NCBI GenBank assembly: GCA_947587615.1
Contig: CANPYC010000013.1
Coordinates: 1-54,687 of the forward strand
DNA from: Candidatus Gastranaerophilales bacterium
GTDB taxonomy: Bacteria > Cyanobacteriota > Vampirovibrionia > Gastranaerophilales > Gastranaerophilaceae
Direction of reading: 5' to 3'
Length of the DNA: 54,687 bases
The notes below the pieces were generated by a model. It did not search any database and was not told where the DNA came from. It saw only the letters and a program-made list of their open reading frames with translations. This document shows positions 8,504 through 18,138 of the stretch, in pieces. The position numbers and the translations under genes were made by a program. Numbering within the stretch: position 1 is the stretch's first letter; every line of letters begins with the position of its first letter.

Positions 8504-8597
8504 ATATAAAGAAAGAAAAATACAATCTGCCTAAGTTCTGTATCAGCTTTGTTTTGAAAGCTAAAGCCCTCTAAACTCCCTAAAGGCCGCTATTATT

Positions 8598-10628
8598 TTA
8601 CTCGACTTCATCTAAAGGCGGCTCGATACTATGCATAGGCGGAGTTGGAACATCTTCAATTATTATATGCGAGCTTTCTTCAACTTCAGGTTCTTTTTGA
8701 GGGATTTTTGGCATGATGTTTGGCTCATGCGTATCTTCTTGTAAATTTTCTTCTTTTTGTGTTTGTTCATCAAAGTTGCTGAATTGAGGAATTTCATCTT
8801 CAATTTTTTCTTCCTGATGTCCTTTGGTATGAACGGTTATTTTATAAGTCGGGCTAGAGTCTGAAGTTGCTTCAGGTGAAATATCTTTTCTATGGAACGA
8901 TAAAACAACATCATCATAAGTATTAACGCTGAACATATTGGGCAGCATAAGCTGTTTTGCACTTCCCTTCAGTGTTTCAAGAATATATGATTCATAATCT
9001 TGAGTGTATCTTGTAAGAAGAATATATGTTGCTGAAACGTTATCTTTTTGGATGTAGAGATTATAGCTTGATGAATTTGAGTCAATTATAATTGTTTCAA
9101 TTCCGGGGAATAAGGTTGAAACTTCAGAAGGGCTTAATTGATGGATATTAAATTTTCTTCCGTTGTAGAAAATTTTCGAAATTAACAATCTGTCTTTATT
9201 GTAAAGATACAATTCGCCGTTAACGAGAAAGAAAAATTCATATTTTGAAATATTTAACTGTTGCAAAAGAGAAAAAGTATTTGAATAAAGCGACACCTCG
9301 TTGTCATTATCAATATCACTCATTACAATTTGACTTGCTAAAAGCTTTGTGTTTGGTTCATAAGGTTGCCAAGTTGCATTTTGCATATTGTAAACATACT
9401 TAAACACAAAATTTTTATTTTTTGTAAATATATTTTTTCTAAGTTGTATAAAAATATCTGAAAATGCATTATTTTGAACATTATCATCAAAGCTTTCTTC
9501 ATATATTTTATAAGGGTAATCATGAATAAAATTTTGCTCGTCATACCCTCTTTGTTTGTCGTAATAACTCAAAACAACCGGTCGCAAAAGCGAATCTTTT
9601 TTTGCAAAGATAAAATATTTATATGCATTTTTGAATTTATTTTTCATTTCTTGAGTTGTTGTTGCATAAATCGAAGGGGTAAAAATAAACCTGCGAAAAT
9701 CATAGTAGAGAATTTTTTCCGTTTGTTCCTTTACATATTGATTTTGGGTTCTTGAATGCAGTTTTTCAAAATCATATATTTTATCCGCTAGTTTTCTCGG
9801 GCTCATATAAATATCATAGGCGATATCACCTTCAAGTGTGTCATATTTTGCTTTAAGAACGTTAACAGGTGTATTATACTTTGCTCTTAAATCAAGATAT
9901 TCCTGCATTGAAGGAGAAAGATATTTTGCAAAATTGTTTCTTATATATACATTATCAGGATGAAGCGCAATTGCACCAAACACAGGATAAGCTTTTATTC
10001 CGACTCTTTTTAAGTCTCTGTTTATTCGAGAAGCACATGCTCTTGATTGAGCAAGGCTATTTATGTTTGAGCAAATATCTTCGCCTTCTTTAAACATTCC
10101 CTCGCTTGTAATATGTGTTATTTTTGAAATTTCTCTTAAATAAGAAATAAATATTTGTTCTTTCTTTTCCTGCGTATCATCAGAATACTTTAAATACATA
10201 AGTAAAAATTTATTTACTTTTGATAAATTTGAAATCAGTTCTTTATAGTTTGAAGGCTCTTTAAATTCAGGGATTTGAGCAGGATTTTTCATATAGTTTT
10301 TATATTGCAGCGCTATTCTTTGCTGAGATTGCTTATCAAGCCAAAAATAGGTCGCGGCTGTAATAATCGAACAAATTATAATCAAGGATATTACAAAATT
10401 GAAAATCATCGTATCGTAAATATTCTTTGTCGGGGCTTGAGAATTAAGAAATTCCAAGTCTTTTTTTGAATCGTTGTTTTTAAATACTTGGGATAGAGTA
10501 TCTAAGTTTAAGTTTTTGTATGCGGTTTTAGAATATTTGTTTTTGTTATCCAATCTAAAGCCGCAATGAGAACAAAAAATATCGCTGTTTTTACATTCAT
10601 ATCCACAATTTGAACATTTGATTTTCAT
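8598..10628 (-). CDS. Zinc-ribbon protein with one membrane segment and large extracytoplasmic domain
   Basis: A 676-residue protein. The N-terminus is a zinc ribbon with C5-x2-C8 and C19-x2-C22 (CSHCGFRLD), followed by a linker, one membrane segment at about residues 74-95, and about 500 mostly hydrophilic residues predicted outside the membrane. The last 90 residues are rich in Pro, Glu and Asp and probably disordered. The middle region matches no family I recognise. Zinc-ribbon/single-membrane-span proteins of this layout occur in several phyla as envelope proteins of uncertain role. An AGG ribosome binding site precedes the ATG. It is transcribed in the same direction as the secreted protein at 10707 and fabI. 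Confidence 0.75.
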   Translation of the reverse strand: MKIKCSNCGYECKNSDIFCSHCGFRLDNKNKYSKTAYKNLNLDTLSQVFKNNDSKKDLEFLNSQAPTKNIYDTMIFNFVISLIIICSIITAATYFWLDKQSQQRIALQYKNYMKNPAQIPEFKEPSNYKELISNLSKVNKFLLMYLKYSDDTQEKKEQIFISYLREISKITHITSEGMFKEGEDICSNINSLAQSRACASRINRDLKRVGIKAYPVFGAIALHPDNVYIRNNFAKYLSPSMQEYLDLRAKYNTPVNVLKAKYDTLEGDIAYDIYMSPRKLADKIYDFEKLHSRTQNQYVKEQTEKILYYDFRRFIFTPSIYATTTQEMKNKFKNAYKYFIFAKKDSLLRPVVLSYYDKQRGYDEQNFIHDYPYKIYEESFDDNVQNNAFSDIFIQLRKNIFTKNKNFVFKYVYNMQNATWQPYEPNTKLLASQIVMSDIDNDNEVSLYSNTFSLLQQLNISKYEFFFLVNGELYLYNKDRLLISKIFYNGRKFNIHQLSPSEVSTLFPGIETIIIDSNSSSYNLYIQKDNVSATYILLTRYTQDYESYILETLKGSAKQLMLPNMFSVNTYDDVVLSFHRKDISPEATSDSSPTYKITVHTKGHQEEKIEDEIPQFSNFDEQTQKEENLQEDTHEPNIMPKIPQKEPEVEESSHIIIEDVPTPPMHSIEPPLDEVE

Positions 10629-10706
10629 AATTTAACCTGTTTGATTTATATTTTTATTGCTACATTTATATCAAAATCAAAAAATATTTTATATTAATAA
10701 ATTGTC

Positions 10707-11126
10707 TTAGTTTTTGAAATTTTGCTCAACCGTTGAATTAACCGCCTTGGCTAATTCAAGCTCTTTTACTTTGTTATAGCAGACAAAAACAATAGAATTA
10801 AAAGTAACGGGTTCAAGAGAAGTTGTTAAGTTATTTGTCATATTTTCATAATCGCCGTTTAGAGAAGTGTATTCACTTTCTTTATAAACTTTTAATCTTG
10901 CCGAAAACGGGCTTTTAATACTTGATTGCATTGTTACGACAAGCGGTTCATTGAATTTATCATCTTTATATTTTATATTATAAAGGTAGTAATTTTTATA
11001 TTGCTTAATGCTATCAGTGTCAAGTTGAACGCTTCTACCCGAATTGGCGGTTAAATTAAGCCAATTAACGGCATAAGCGGGAGATATTGCGATTAATAAA
11101 AGTAAAAAAATTATGATTTTTTTCAT
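10707..11126 (-). CDS. Secreted protein, possibly surface-adhesin E-like
   Basis: A 139-residue protein with a clear signal peptide ending at about AYA (residues 17-19). The mature part begins WLNLT and contains the pattern of a Trp-led strand, LDTDSI, then alternating short strands, which resembles small surface-adhesin E/conserved periplasmic domains; this resemblance is weak. A strong Shine-Dalgarno AGGAGGT lies upstream of the ATG. It sits 78 bases before the zinc-ribbon gene on the same strand and may share its transcript. Confidence 0.65.
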   Translation of the reverse strand: MKKIIIFLLLLIAISPAYAVNWLNLTANSGRSVQLDTDSIKQYKNYYLYNIKYKDDKFNEPLVVTMQSSIKSPFSARLKVYKESEYTSLNGDYENMTNNLTTSLEPVTFNSIVFVCYNKVKELELAKAVNSTVEQNFKN

Positions 11127-11220
11127 AGGGGAAACCTCCTAAGTCTATTTTATTGCATTAAAATAAAATTGCAAAAAAAATTTAAAAAAGATATAATTTT
11201 CTTAATGATTTGGAGAGGGC

Positions 11221-12198
11221 ATGGAAAATTTATTATTAACCGCAGCAGCTTCTTTTATTGTCGGTCTTGTATCGGGTTATGCGCTTGCAAAAATTAAAAA
11301 CAGTGAAAATACACTTTTTACAATGCTTAACGATTTTAAAAGAACACTTGATGAATACAGAAAAGAAAGCTCTTTTGACGCTAAAGAAATTAAAGAAGCG
11401 GTTAAAACGGCTCAAGAATTAAGCAGGGTTCTAACAACAAATCAAAATCTCAAGGGTAAATTTGGAGAAGAGTGCCTCGAGGCAATAATAAAAGTATGTT
11501 ACCCCGATAAAAATATCAACTATATTAAGCAATTTAGCTCGACAAATTGTGATGATAAAAAAATTAAACCCGATTATTTAATTAACCTGCCTAATGATAA
11601 ATCAATTTCAATTGATTGCAAATTGAATTTGGAAAAATATATTGAATATAAAGAAAATCAAACCCCGTTAAATAAAAGTGAATTGATTAAAGACTTGAAT
11701 CAAACAGTTAATAAACTTTCTTCAAAGTATTATGAAAGCGCTAAAGATACAAACCAAACGGATTTTATTTTGATGTATATTCCTCTTGAACCTGTAATCA
11801 CTTTAATTTACACTGATAAAGACTTCTATAATGTTATAAAAAATGCAAATGATAAAAATATAATAATTGTTGGAAATTCAAGTATTCTAACAACCCTGAA
11901 GCTTGTAAATCAGCTATGGGCGCAGGAAAAACAGCAAAGAAATATTGATAAAGTTATTAACACAGCGCAAGACATATACAATTTAATTGCAACTCATGCA
12001 AATAATCTTTATCAAATAAAGACAAATTTAGAAAACAATCTGAACGACTTTAATAAAGAGTATAAAAAACTGGGCACATCAACAAAGCTTTTTAGCCTTG
12101 TAAACGAATTAAGAGAGTACGGTTTAAAGCCTTTATTCAAGCAAACGGGTAAAAAAAGAGAAGAAGTTGCAATTCCTAAAGAATTTTTAAATAATTAA
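11221..12198 (+). CDS. rmuC: RmuC-family protein
   Basis: A 325-residue member of the RmuC family, which carries a PD-(D/E)XK-like nuclease fold and limits recombination at inverted repeats in E. coli. An N-terminal membrane anchor (about residues 4-24) is followed by a coiled coil and the conserved core: GKFGEECLEAII, the IDCKLNLEKYIEY strand with the expected acidic/Lys residues, DFILMYIPLEP, and SSILTTLKLVNQLW, then a long helical tail. The protein is shorter than E. coli RmuC because the coiled coil is reduced. GGAGAGG precedes the ATG, with a TATAAT-like box about 25 bases upstream. Confidence 0.9.
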   Translation: MENLLLTAAASFIVGLVSGYALAKIKNSENTLFTMLNDFKRTLDEYRKESSFDAKEIKEAVKTAQELSRVLTTNQNLKGKFGEECLEAIIKVCYPDKNINYIKQFSSTNCDDKKIKPDYLINLPNDKSISIDCKLNLEKYIEYKENQTPLNKSELIKDLNQTVNKLSSKYYESAKDTNQTDFILMYIPLEPVITLIYTDKDFYNVIKNANDKNIIIVGNSSILTTLKLVNQLWAQEKQQRNIDKVINTAQDIYNLIATHANNLYQIKTNLENNLNDFNKEYKKLGTSTKLFSLVNELREYGLKPLFKQTGKKREEVAIPKEFLNN

Positions 12199-12262
12199 CA
12201 TTTGTAAATTTTTTTTGATTTTTATGATTACATCCTCTAATCAGAGGATTAATATAAATATA

Positions 12263-12469
12263 ATGGAAATTGTCAAAATCCTAAAAGATTATTCTAATAC
12301 CCCTCTGGAAAAGGAATTGAGCGACTTTTTTTCTCAAGAGCTTGATACCGTTATTTGCGTGGAAAAAGTTAAAAATAAAAAGTTTTTAACAAAATACATT
12401 CAGCCCTTGAATGATTTTATTATCCATACAACTGCCATGCCCTGCTGCGATGTTAGGAGAGTGCTGTAA
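12263..12469 (+). CDS. Small hypothetical protein convergent with rnhA
   Basis: A 68-residue reading frame starting MEIVKILKDY, lying 64 bases after rmuC and overlapping the 3' end of rnhA by 17 bases tail to tail. It has alternating helical character and a CC pair near the C-terminus but no recognised family. Two earlier in-frame ATGs (12215, 12224) exist; none has a convincing ribosome binding site. The codon choice looks like its neighbours, which argues mildly that it is a real gene. Confidence 0.4.
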   Translation: MEIVKILKDYSNTPLEKELSDFFSQELDTVICVEKVKNKKFLTKYIQPLNDFIIHTTAMPCCDVRRVL

Positions 12470-12950
12470 GTTCAAATTCTTTATCATGCTCTAAATTTTC
12501 GCAAGTTCTTGCTCTAACCGCCAGTTTATCGCATAATTCATTGTATTCGTTTTCGTTATGCCCTTTAACCCAAACAAATTCAATGTCATGCGCTTGTTGA
12601 GCTATTAAAAATTTTTTCCATAAGTCTATATTTTTAACCGGATTATTTGTATTTAATTTCCAGTTTTTTTCCTGCCAGCCTTTTAACCAGTTTTTGTTTA
12701 TTGCCTCGGTTACATATTTTGAATCGGAATAAAGAACAATCTTGCACGGCTCTTTAAGAGAATTAAGAGCTTCAATTACGGCTGAAAGCTCCATTCTGTT
12801 GTTTGTTGTTAAAACATAACCTTTTGAGAGTTCTTTTTTGTGAACAACGTTGTTTTTATCTTTATACATTAAAATAGCACCCCAGCCCCCTTTTCCCGGA
12901 TTACCCTGACAGGCGCCGTCTGTATATATCTTTATAAATTTTTTTTCCAT
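12453..12950 (-). CDS. rnhA: Ribonuclease HI
   Basis: A 165-residue enzyme that cleaves the RNA strand of RNA-DNA hybrids. The catalytic set D11 (TDGAC), E54 (NRMELSAV), D76 (LYSDSKY) and D141 (CDKLA) is complete, and the handle region with GWQEKNWK and the H131 of VKGHNENEYNELCD are present. The start at 12950 (MEKKFIKIYTDG) fits the family; an upstream ATG at 12977 would add nine unconserved residues. There is no Shine-Dalgarno, but a perfect TATAAT ends 7 bases before this ATG, so the mRNA may be leaderless. Confidence 0.95.
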   Translation of the reverse strand: MEKKFIKIYTDGACQGNPGKGGWGAILMYKDKNNVVHKKELSKGYVLTTNNRMELSAVIEALNSLKEPCKIVLYSDSKYVTEAINKNWLKGWQEKNWKLNTNNPVKNIDLWKKFLIAQQAHDIEFVWVKGHNENEYNELCDKLAVRARTCENLEHDKEFELTALS

Positions 12951-12957
12951 AATAAAA

Positions 12958-12963
12958 ATTATA
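12958..12963 (-). promoter_or_regulatory. -10 box directly before rnhA
   Basis: A perfect TATAAT on the minus strand occupies bases -13 to -8 relative to the ATG at 12950. Transcription would be expected to begin at or one base before the ATG. Confidence 0.4.
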
Positions 12964-13062
12964 TCACAAAACAACATTTCTTAATAACTTATATACATCT
13001 TATTATATTTGTGTTTCAATTTTAAATGCGGTTTTTATCGCAAGTAGACTGGAGAAACAACA

Positions 13063-14100
13063 ATGATAATAGTAATGGAACACAACGCAACAATTGAACA
13101 ACTAAACAGGGTTGTAAAATATGTTGAAGATAGAGGCTTAAAAACTCAGGTAAATAACGGAGAATTATTAAATGTAGTTGCCGTTATCGGTGATAAGACA
13201 AAATTAAACGCAGAAAATATAGCTGCAATTGACGGTGTTAGAGAAGTAAAGCAAATTCAAGAAGAATATAAGCTTGTTTCTCGAGTTGCACACCCTGAAG
13301 ATACGGTAATTAAATTTCCAAACGGTGTTAAAATCGGAGGACTCGAAAGACCTGTTTTGATGGTAGGTCCATGCTCGGTTGAAAAAGACTTTGACGGGCT
13401 TTTAAAAGTTGCTGTTGCGGCAAAAGAAATGGGCTGTCAATTCTTAAGAGGGGGTGCATTTAAACCTAGAACAAGCCCTTATGACTTTCAGGGTTTGGAA
13501 GAAAAAGGTTTGCAATATTTAGCTCAAGCAAGAGAAAAAACAGGGCTTTTGGTTGTAACAGAAGTAATGGATACAATGGATATAGCACTTCTTTGCAAGT
13601 ATGCCGATGTATTGCAGGTTGGCGCAAGAAACATGCAAAACTTTAAGCTCTTAAAAGCTTTAGGAAGAATTAAAAAACCTGTTATGATAAAAAGAGGGCC
13701 CGCAGCAACAATTAAAGAATTTTTACTTGCGGCAGAATACGTTGTTTCAAACGGAAACCCTAATGTTATTCTTTGTGAACGTGGGGTTAAAGGTTTTGAC
13801 AACCAATTTTCAAGAAATGTTCTTGACATTGCAGCCGTACCGATTATAAAAAAATATTCACATCTGCCGATTATTGTTGATCCTTCCCATGGAACGGGTA
13901 AGAGGTATTTAATTGAGCCTATGGGTAAAGCAGCACTTGTTGCGGGAGCTCACGGATTGATGTATGAAGTTCATCATGACCCCGATAATGCTATGTGCGA
14001 CGGAGCGCAAAGCTTGAACTTAGACCAATTCAGAGAAGTAACAAAAGCTTTGAATAAGGTTATAGGCAGAATTGACTACGACAATAAAAACAACAAATAA
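13063..14100 (+). CDS. aroF: 3-deoxy-7-phosphoheptulonate (DAHP) synthase, type I-beta
   Basis: A 345-residue enzyme that condenses phosphoenolpyruvate with erythrose 4-phosphate, the first step of aromatic amino-acid synthesis. An N-terminal ferredoxin-like domain (about residues 1-70), typical of the I-beta subclass with a regulatory extension, precedes the TIM barrel. Barrel motifs include VGPCSVE with metal-ligand Cys104, LRGGAFKPRTSPY, the KRG loop and IVDPSHGTG. No chorismate mutase domain is fused. A GGAG ribosome binding site precedes the ATG. It is followed 33 bases later by glyQ in the same direction; no other shikimate gene is nearby. Confidence 0.95.
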   Translation: MIIVMEHNATIEQLNRVVKYVEDRGLKTQVNNGELLNVVAVIGDKTKLNAENIAAIDGVREVKQIQEEYKLVSRVAHPEDTVIKFPNGVKIGGLERPVLMVGPCSVEKDFDGLLKVAVAAKEMGCQFLRGGAFKPRTSPYDFQGLEEKGLQYLAQAREKTGLLVVTEVMDTMDIALLCKYADVLQVGARNMQNFKLLKALGRIKKPVMIKRGPAATIKEFLLAAEYVVSNGNPNVILCERGVKGFDNQFSRNVLDIAAVPIIKKYSHLPIIVDPSHGTGKRYLIEPMGKAALVAGAHGLMYEVHHDPDNAMCDGAQSLNLDQFREVTKALNKVIGRIDYDNKNNK

Positions 14101-14133
14101 AAAAATAATAAAATTATAGGAAATAAAAACAAA

Positions 14134-15009
14134 ATGGCACTGACATTTCAAGAATTAATTTTAAATTTGTCAAAATACTGGTCGGATAACGGCTGCGTTA
14201 TTCAACAGCCTTATGATATTGAAAAGGGCGCAAGTACAATGAACCCTGCAACGTTTTTAAGAGCCTTAGGTCCTGAACCGTTTAATTGCGCTATGGTTGA
14301 ACCTTGCAGACGTCCGACGGACGCAAGATACGGAGAAAATCCCAACAGATTGGGACATTATTTTCAATATCAGGTAATTTTAAAACCGTCTCCCGATAAT
14401 GCGCAAGACTTGTATTTAAACTCGCTTAGTGCTATGGGAATTGATTTAGAGCACCATGACGTAAGATTTGTTGAAGATAACTGGGAATCCCCGACACTCG
14501 GTGCAGCGGGTGTAGGCTGGGAAGTTTGGCTGGATGGAATGGAGATAACTCAATTTACCTATTTTCAACAAGTGGGAGGACTTGAAGTTAAACCCGTTGT
14601 TCTTGAAATAACTTATGGTTTAGAGCGTATTGCAATGTATTTGCAAAATGTAGATAGCGTATTTAACATTAACTGGAATAATGATTTAAAGTACGGCGAT
14701 ATTTACCTTCAAAATGAAATTGAACAATCAAAATATAATTTTGAATACTCAAATGCGCAAAGATTATTCAAAATGTTTGATTTGGCTTCCGAAGAAGCAA
14801 ACAGTTGTATGGAAGCAGGGATTGTTCTTCCTGCTTATGATTGGGTTTTAAAATGTTCTCATACGTTTAATTTGCTTGATGCAAGAGGGGTTATAAGCAA
14901 AGATGAGCGTGTTAATTACATCAACAGAGTAAGAACTCTTGCTTCAAAAGTTGCTCGTTTATACGTTGAACAGAGAGAAAAATTAGGTTTTCCGTTAATT
15001 AAAAAATAA
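14134..15009 (+). CDS. glyQ: Glycyl-tRNA synthetase alpha subunit
   Basis: A 291-residue class II aminoacyl-tRNA synthetase subunit with the characteristic start [14 protein letters not shown], the motif [17 protein letters not shown], and [11 protein letters not shown]. This is the alpha chain of the heterotetrameric bacterial enzyme, which needs the GlyS beta subunit. glyS is not next to it, in contrast to many genomes; two permease genes follow instead. An AGGA site precedes the ATG. Confidence 0.97.
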   Translation: MALTFQELILNLSKYWSDNGCVIQQPYDIEKGASTMNPATFLRALGPEPFNCAMVEPCRRPTDARYGENPNRLGHYFQYQVILKPSPDNAQDLYLNSLSAMGIDLEHHDVRFVEDNWESPTLGAAGVGWEVWLDGMEITQFTYFQQVGGLEVKPVVLEITYGLERIAMYLQNVDSVFNINWNNDLKYGDIYLQNEIEQSKYNFEYSNAQRLFKMFDLASEEANSCMEAGIVLPAYDWVLKCSHTFNLLDARGVISKDERVNYINRVRTLASKVARLYVEQREKLGFPLIKK

Positions 15010-15021
15010 AGAAAGAACCAG

Positions 15022-16620
15022 ATGAGTGAAAAAGAAAACAAAGATTTTTTACCCGATTTGCAAGATAGCGGCGAAGTAAATGCCATATCAGGCTTTGTTA
15101 AAAATCTTTTAAAAATTAAAAATCCGGATAATATGTTAAAACAAGCACAAGAAGGCGGTTTGAAAAAAACGCTCGGTGCTTTTGATTTAATAATTCTCGG
15201 TGTGGGTGCAATTATCGGAAGCGGGATTTTTACCGTTGTGGGAATTGCGGCAGTTGGTTCAACGGAAGCTGTTGGAGCAGGTCCATCATTAATTATTTCA
15301 ATGATAATCGCTTCTTTAGCGTGTATTTTTTCTGCTCTTTGTTACAGTGAGTTTGCCTCCATGCTTCCTGTTGCAGGAAGTGCTTATCTGTACACCTATG
15401 CAACAATGGGTGAATTTATGGCATGGATTATAGGCTGGACACTAATGCTTGAATATCTTGTTGCATATATTGCAGTTGTAAGCGCTTGGAGCGGATATTT
15501 TATGCAATTTATCAAAGCATTTACTTTTTTACCTCACTGGCTTACAAACCCGCCAATTTATTTGGTTCATGATTATTCAACGGTTGTTAGCGAATTAACG
15601 CAAAAAGGCTTGGATGTGCAGGCAAATATCCCTCATTTTTTGGGTATTCCAATTTGTGTAAATCTTCCAAGTCTTATAATAACAATTATAATTATTGCAT
15701 TTTTAATAAAAGGTATTCAAGAATCTACCAAAATGGCAGGATTGATGGTTGTAATTAAACTTTCCGTTGTCGGTTTGTTTATTATAATGGGCATGTTAGA
15801 CATAAATCCTCAAAATTGGCATCCTTTTATGCCAAACGGTTTTGCGGGTTTATTTATGGGTGCTTTTATAATATTCTTTGCTTATATCGGTTTTGACGCA
15901 ATTGCAACTGCAGCGGAAGAAACAAAAAATCCGCAAAAAAACCTTCCCATAGGTATTATAGGCTCACTTTTAATTTGTACAATAGTTTATGTGCTTGTTG
16001 CGCTTGTATTAACAGGCATGGTACCGATTGATAAAATCGACATCCAAGCGCCGATTGCTTCAGCAATGGAAAATGCGGGAAAACACTTTGTTGCAAGATT
16101 AATTTCAATTGGTGCTCTAACGGGTTTAACCTCGGTTTTACTTGTTATGATGTTAGCAGGTACAAGAATTTTATACGCTATGAGTAGGGACGGGTTTTTG
16201 CCTAAAATATTGCAAACGGTACACCCTAAGTTTAAAACACCCCATGTAATAACTTTAATGGCAGGTATAATTTGTATCTTGGGAACAATCTGTATAAATA
16301 TATCTGTTGCGGCTGAACTTTGCAATTTTGGAACATTTGCTTCGTTTATAATTGTTTGTGTTGCGGTTTTAATTTTAAGAAAAACCCAACCGGATAGACC
16401 ACGTCCTTTTAAAGTTCCTTTTTCTCCTTTTATTCCGTTGGCGGGTATTATTTGCTGCAGCGGCTTGATGTTATATTCTATGAAATTTTTAAAAACTTCA
16501 AGACTATTGTTTCCTGTTTGGATTATACTTGGAATAATTTTTTACTTCTCGTACGGTTATAAACAACAAAGAAAATTGGAAAAAGAAAACTCTTTAACAA
16601 GCTCGGGTGATAATGATTAA
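15022..16620 (+). CDS. APC-superfamily amino-acid permease
   Basis: A 532-residue inner-membrane transporter of the amino acid-polyamine-organocation superfamily, closest in pattern to cationic amino-acid transporters (YfnA-like). A cytoplasmic N-terminus of about 45 residues carries a KKTLGAFDL segment, then TM1 with the substrate-binding GVGAIIGSGIF motif. About 12 membrane segments follow, including the conserved FFAYIGFDAIATAAEE of TM6 and a stretch ending YAMSRDGFLPK. It starts 12 bases after glyQ. The gene that follows is a clear paralogue, so the pair arose by tandem duplication. The substrate cannot be assigned. Confidence 0.88.
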   Translation: MSEKENKDFLPDLQDSGEVNAISGFVKNLLKIKNPDNMLKQAQEGGLKKTLGAFDLIILGVGAIIGSGIFTVVGIAAVGSTEAVGAGPSLIISMIIASLACIFSALCYSEFASMLPVAGSAYLYTYATMGEFMAWIIGWTLMLEYLVAYIAVVSAWSGYFMQFIKAFTFLPHWLTNPPIYLVHDYSTVVSELTQKGLDVQANIPHFLGIPICVNLPSLIITIIIIAFLIKGIQESTKMAGLMVVIKLSVVGLFIIMGMLDINPQNWHPFMPNGFAGLFMGAFIIFFAYIGFDAIATAAEETKNPQKNLPIGIIGSLLICTIVYVLVALVLTGMVPIDKIDIQAPIASAMENAGKHFVARLISIGALTGLTSVLLVMMLAGTRILYAMSRDGFLPKILQTVHPKFKTPHVITLMAGIICILGTICINISVAAELCNFGTFASFIIVCVAVLILRKTQPDRPRPFKVPFSPFIPLAGIICCSGLMLYSMKFLKTSRLLFPVWIILGIIFYFSYGYKQQRKLEKENSLTSSGDND

Positions 16621-18115
16621 AAAAATATTACTAAATATAATAAACAGAAAATCAGCCGCAGAATTAATCGATAATGCGAAAAAAGGCAGTCTTAAGAAAA
16701 CCTTGAGTGCGTTTGACCTTTTTATTATAGGAATTGGCGCAATTGTCGGCACGGGGATTTTAACAATCGTCGGAACAGCAATTCAAGGAGGCCCTGAAAG
16801 CTCGGGAGCCGGTCCTGCGATTGTGATTTCAATGATTATAGCGGCAATTGCGTGCGTTTTTTGTGCGCTTTGCTATGCGGAAGTTGCTTCTATTATCCCT
16901 GTTTCGGGAAGTGTTTATACTTATGCTTACGCTTCTTTGGGTGAATTTGCAGCTTGGATAGTCGGCTGGGCTCTGATGTTGAATTATGTCATAGGTAATA
17001 TCGCCGTATCAAGCTCATGGTGCGGTTATTTAACCCAGCTTTTAAAAGGTTTTTCAAAATATCTTCCCGATTTTGTAATAAATTTCCCCCTTTGGCTTAG
17101 AAATGACGTAAGGTCGATAATGCACATGTGCGATAAATATTCTATAAATCCGCATGATGTAATGCCTTATTTGTTTGATAAAATTCCCATAGCAATTAAT
17201 TTACCGGTTATTGCCCTTACTCTTGTTGTAACTTTAATTCTTGTTAAGGGAATAAGAGAATCAACAAGATTTGCTACCGTAATGGTTTGCTTGAATTTAT
17301 TTATGATAATTTCTTTTGTAGTTGTCGGCGCACCTCATATTGATACAACAAATTGGACTCCTTTTGCGCCAAACGGACTTCAGGGAATTATGATGGGCGC
17401 TTTTATAATATTCTTTGCTTATATTGGAATTGACGCAGTTACAGCTACTGCCGAAGAAGCTAAAAACCCGCAAAGAGATATTCCTATGGCAATTTTTACG
17501 ACTTTAATTTTCTGCACCGTTTTATATGTTCTTGTTGCACTTGTATTGACGGGTATTTGCCCGATGGGAACAATAAACATCCAAGCACCGATTGCAAGTG
17601 CGCTCAGTGCGATTAACAAGGACTATCTCGCCTGCTTTATTTCAATTGCTTCGGTTTGCGCTCTTGCAAGCGTATTTTTAATTTGTCAACTTGCTTCAAC
17701 ACGTATTCTTTACGCAATGAGCAGGGATAAGTTTTTACCAAGAATGCTAAGAGCAATACACAAAAAACACAGAACCCCCCATGTTTTAACTTGGAGTGTC
17801 GGAATTGTTACAATTATATGCTCTTTGTTTATGGATTTAAATATATCGGCTCAATTATGTAATTACGGCACATTTACTTCTTTTATAGCAATTTGTATTG
17901 CTGTTTTGGTCTTAAGAAAAACAGAGCCAAATTTAAAACGTTCGTTCAAAATTCCTCTAATGCCTTTATTCCCTGTTTTAGGAATTGTATCGAGCCTTGC
18001 TCTTATGATATTTTCTCTAAAAGAATTATCCGCAAGCAAATTGATGTTTTTACTTTGGATATTAATTGGAATAGCAATATATTTTGGCTTCAGCTATAAA
18101 AATTTAAGAAAATAG
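16613..18115 (+). CDS. APC-superfamily amino-acid permease, tandem paralogue
   Basis: A 500-residue transporter with the same architecture as its upstream neighbour: KKTLSAFDLF, TM1 GIGAIVGTGIL, TM6 FFAYIGIDAVTATAEE, and YAMSRDKFLPR. The N-terminal cytoplasmic part is about 25 residues shorter. Its ATG at 16613 overlaps the preceding stop by 8 bases, indicating translational coupling; a GTG at 16607 is an alternative start. The two copies have diverged in the loops between TM3 and TM5, so their substrates may differ. Confidence 0.88.
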   Translation: MIKKILLNIINRKSAAELIDNAKKGSLKKTLSAFDLFIIGIGAIVGTGILTIVGTAIQGGPESSGAGPAIVISMIIAAIACVFCALCYAEVASIIPVSGSVYTYAYASLGEFAAWIVGWALMLNYVIGNIAVSSSWCGYLTQLLKGFSKYLPDFVINFPLWLRNDVRSIMHMCDKYSINPHDVMPYLFDKIPIAINLPVIALTLVVTLILVKGIRESTRFATVMVCLNLFMIISFVVVGAPHIDTTNWTPFAPNGLQGIMMGAFIIFFAYIGIDAVTATAEEAKNPQRDIPMAIFTTLIFCTVLYVLVALVLTGICPMGTINIQAPIASALSAINKDYLACFISIASVCALASVFLICQLASTRILYAMSRDKFLPRMLRAIHKKHRTPHVLTWSVGIVTIICSLFMDLNISAQLCNYGTFTSFIAICIAVLVLRKTEPNLKRSFKIPLMPLFPVLGIVSSLALMIFSLKELSASKLMFLLWILIGIAIYFGFSYKNLRK

Positions 18116-18138
18116 TTAATCATAAGCCCGACATCAAC

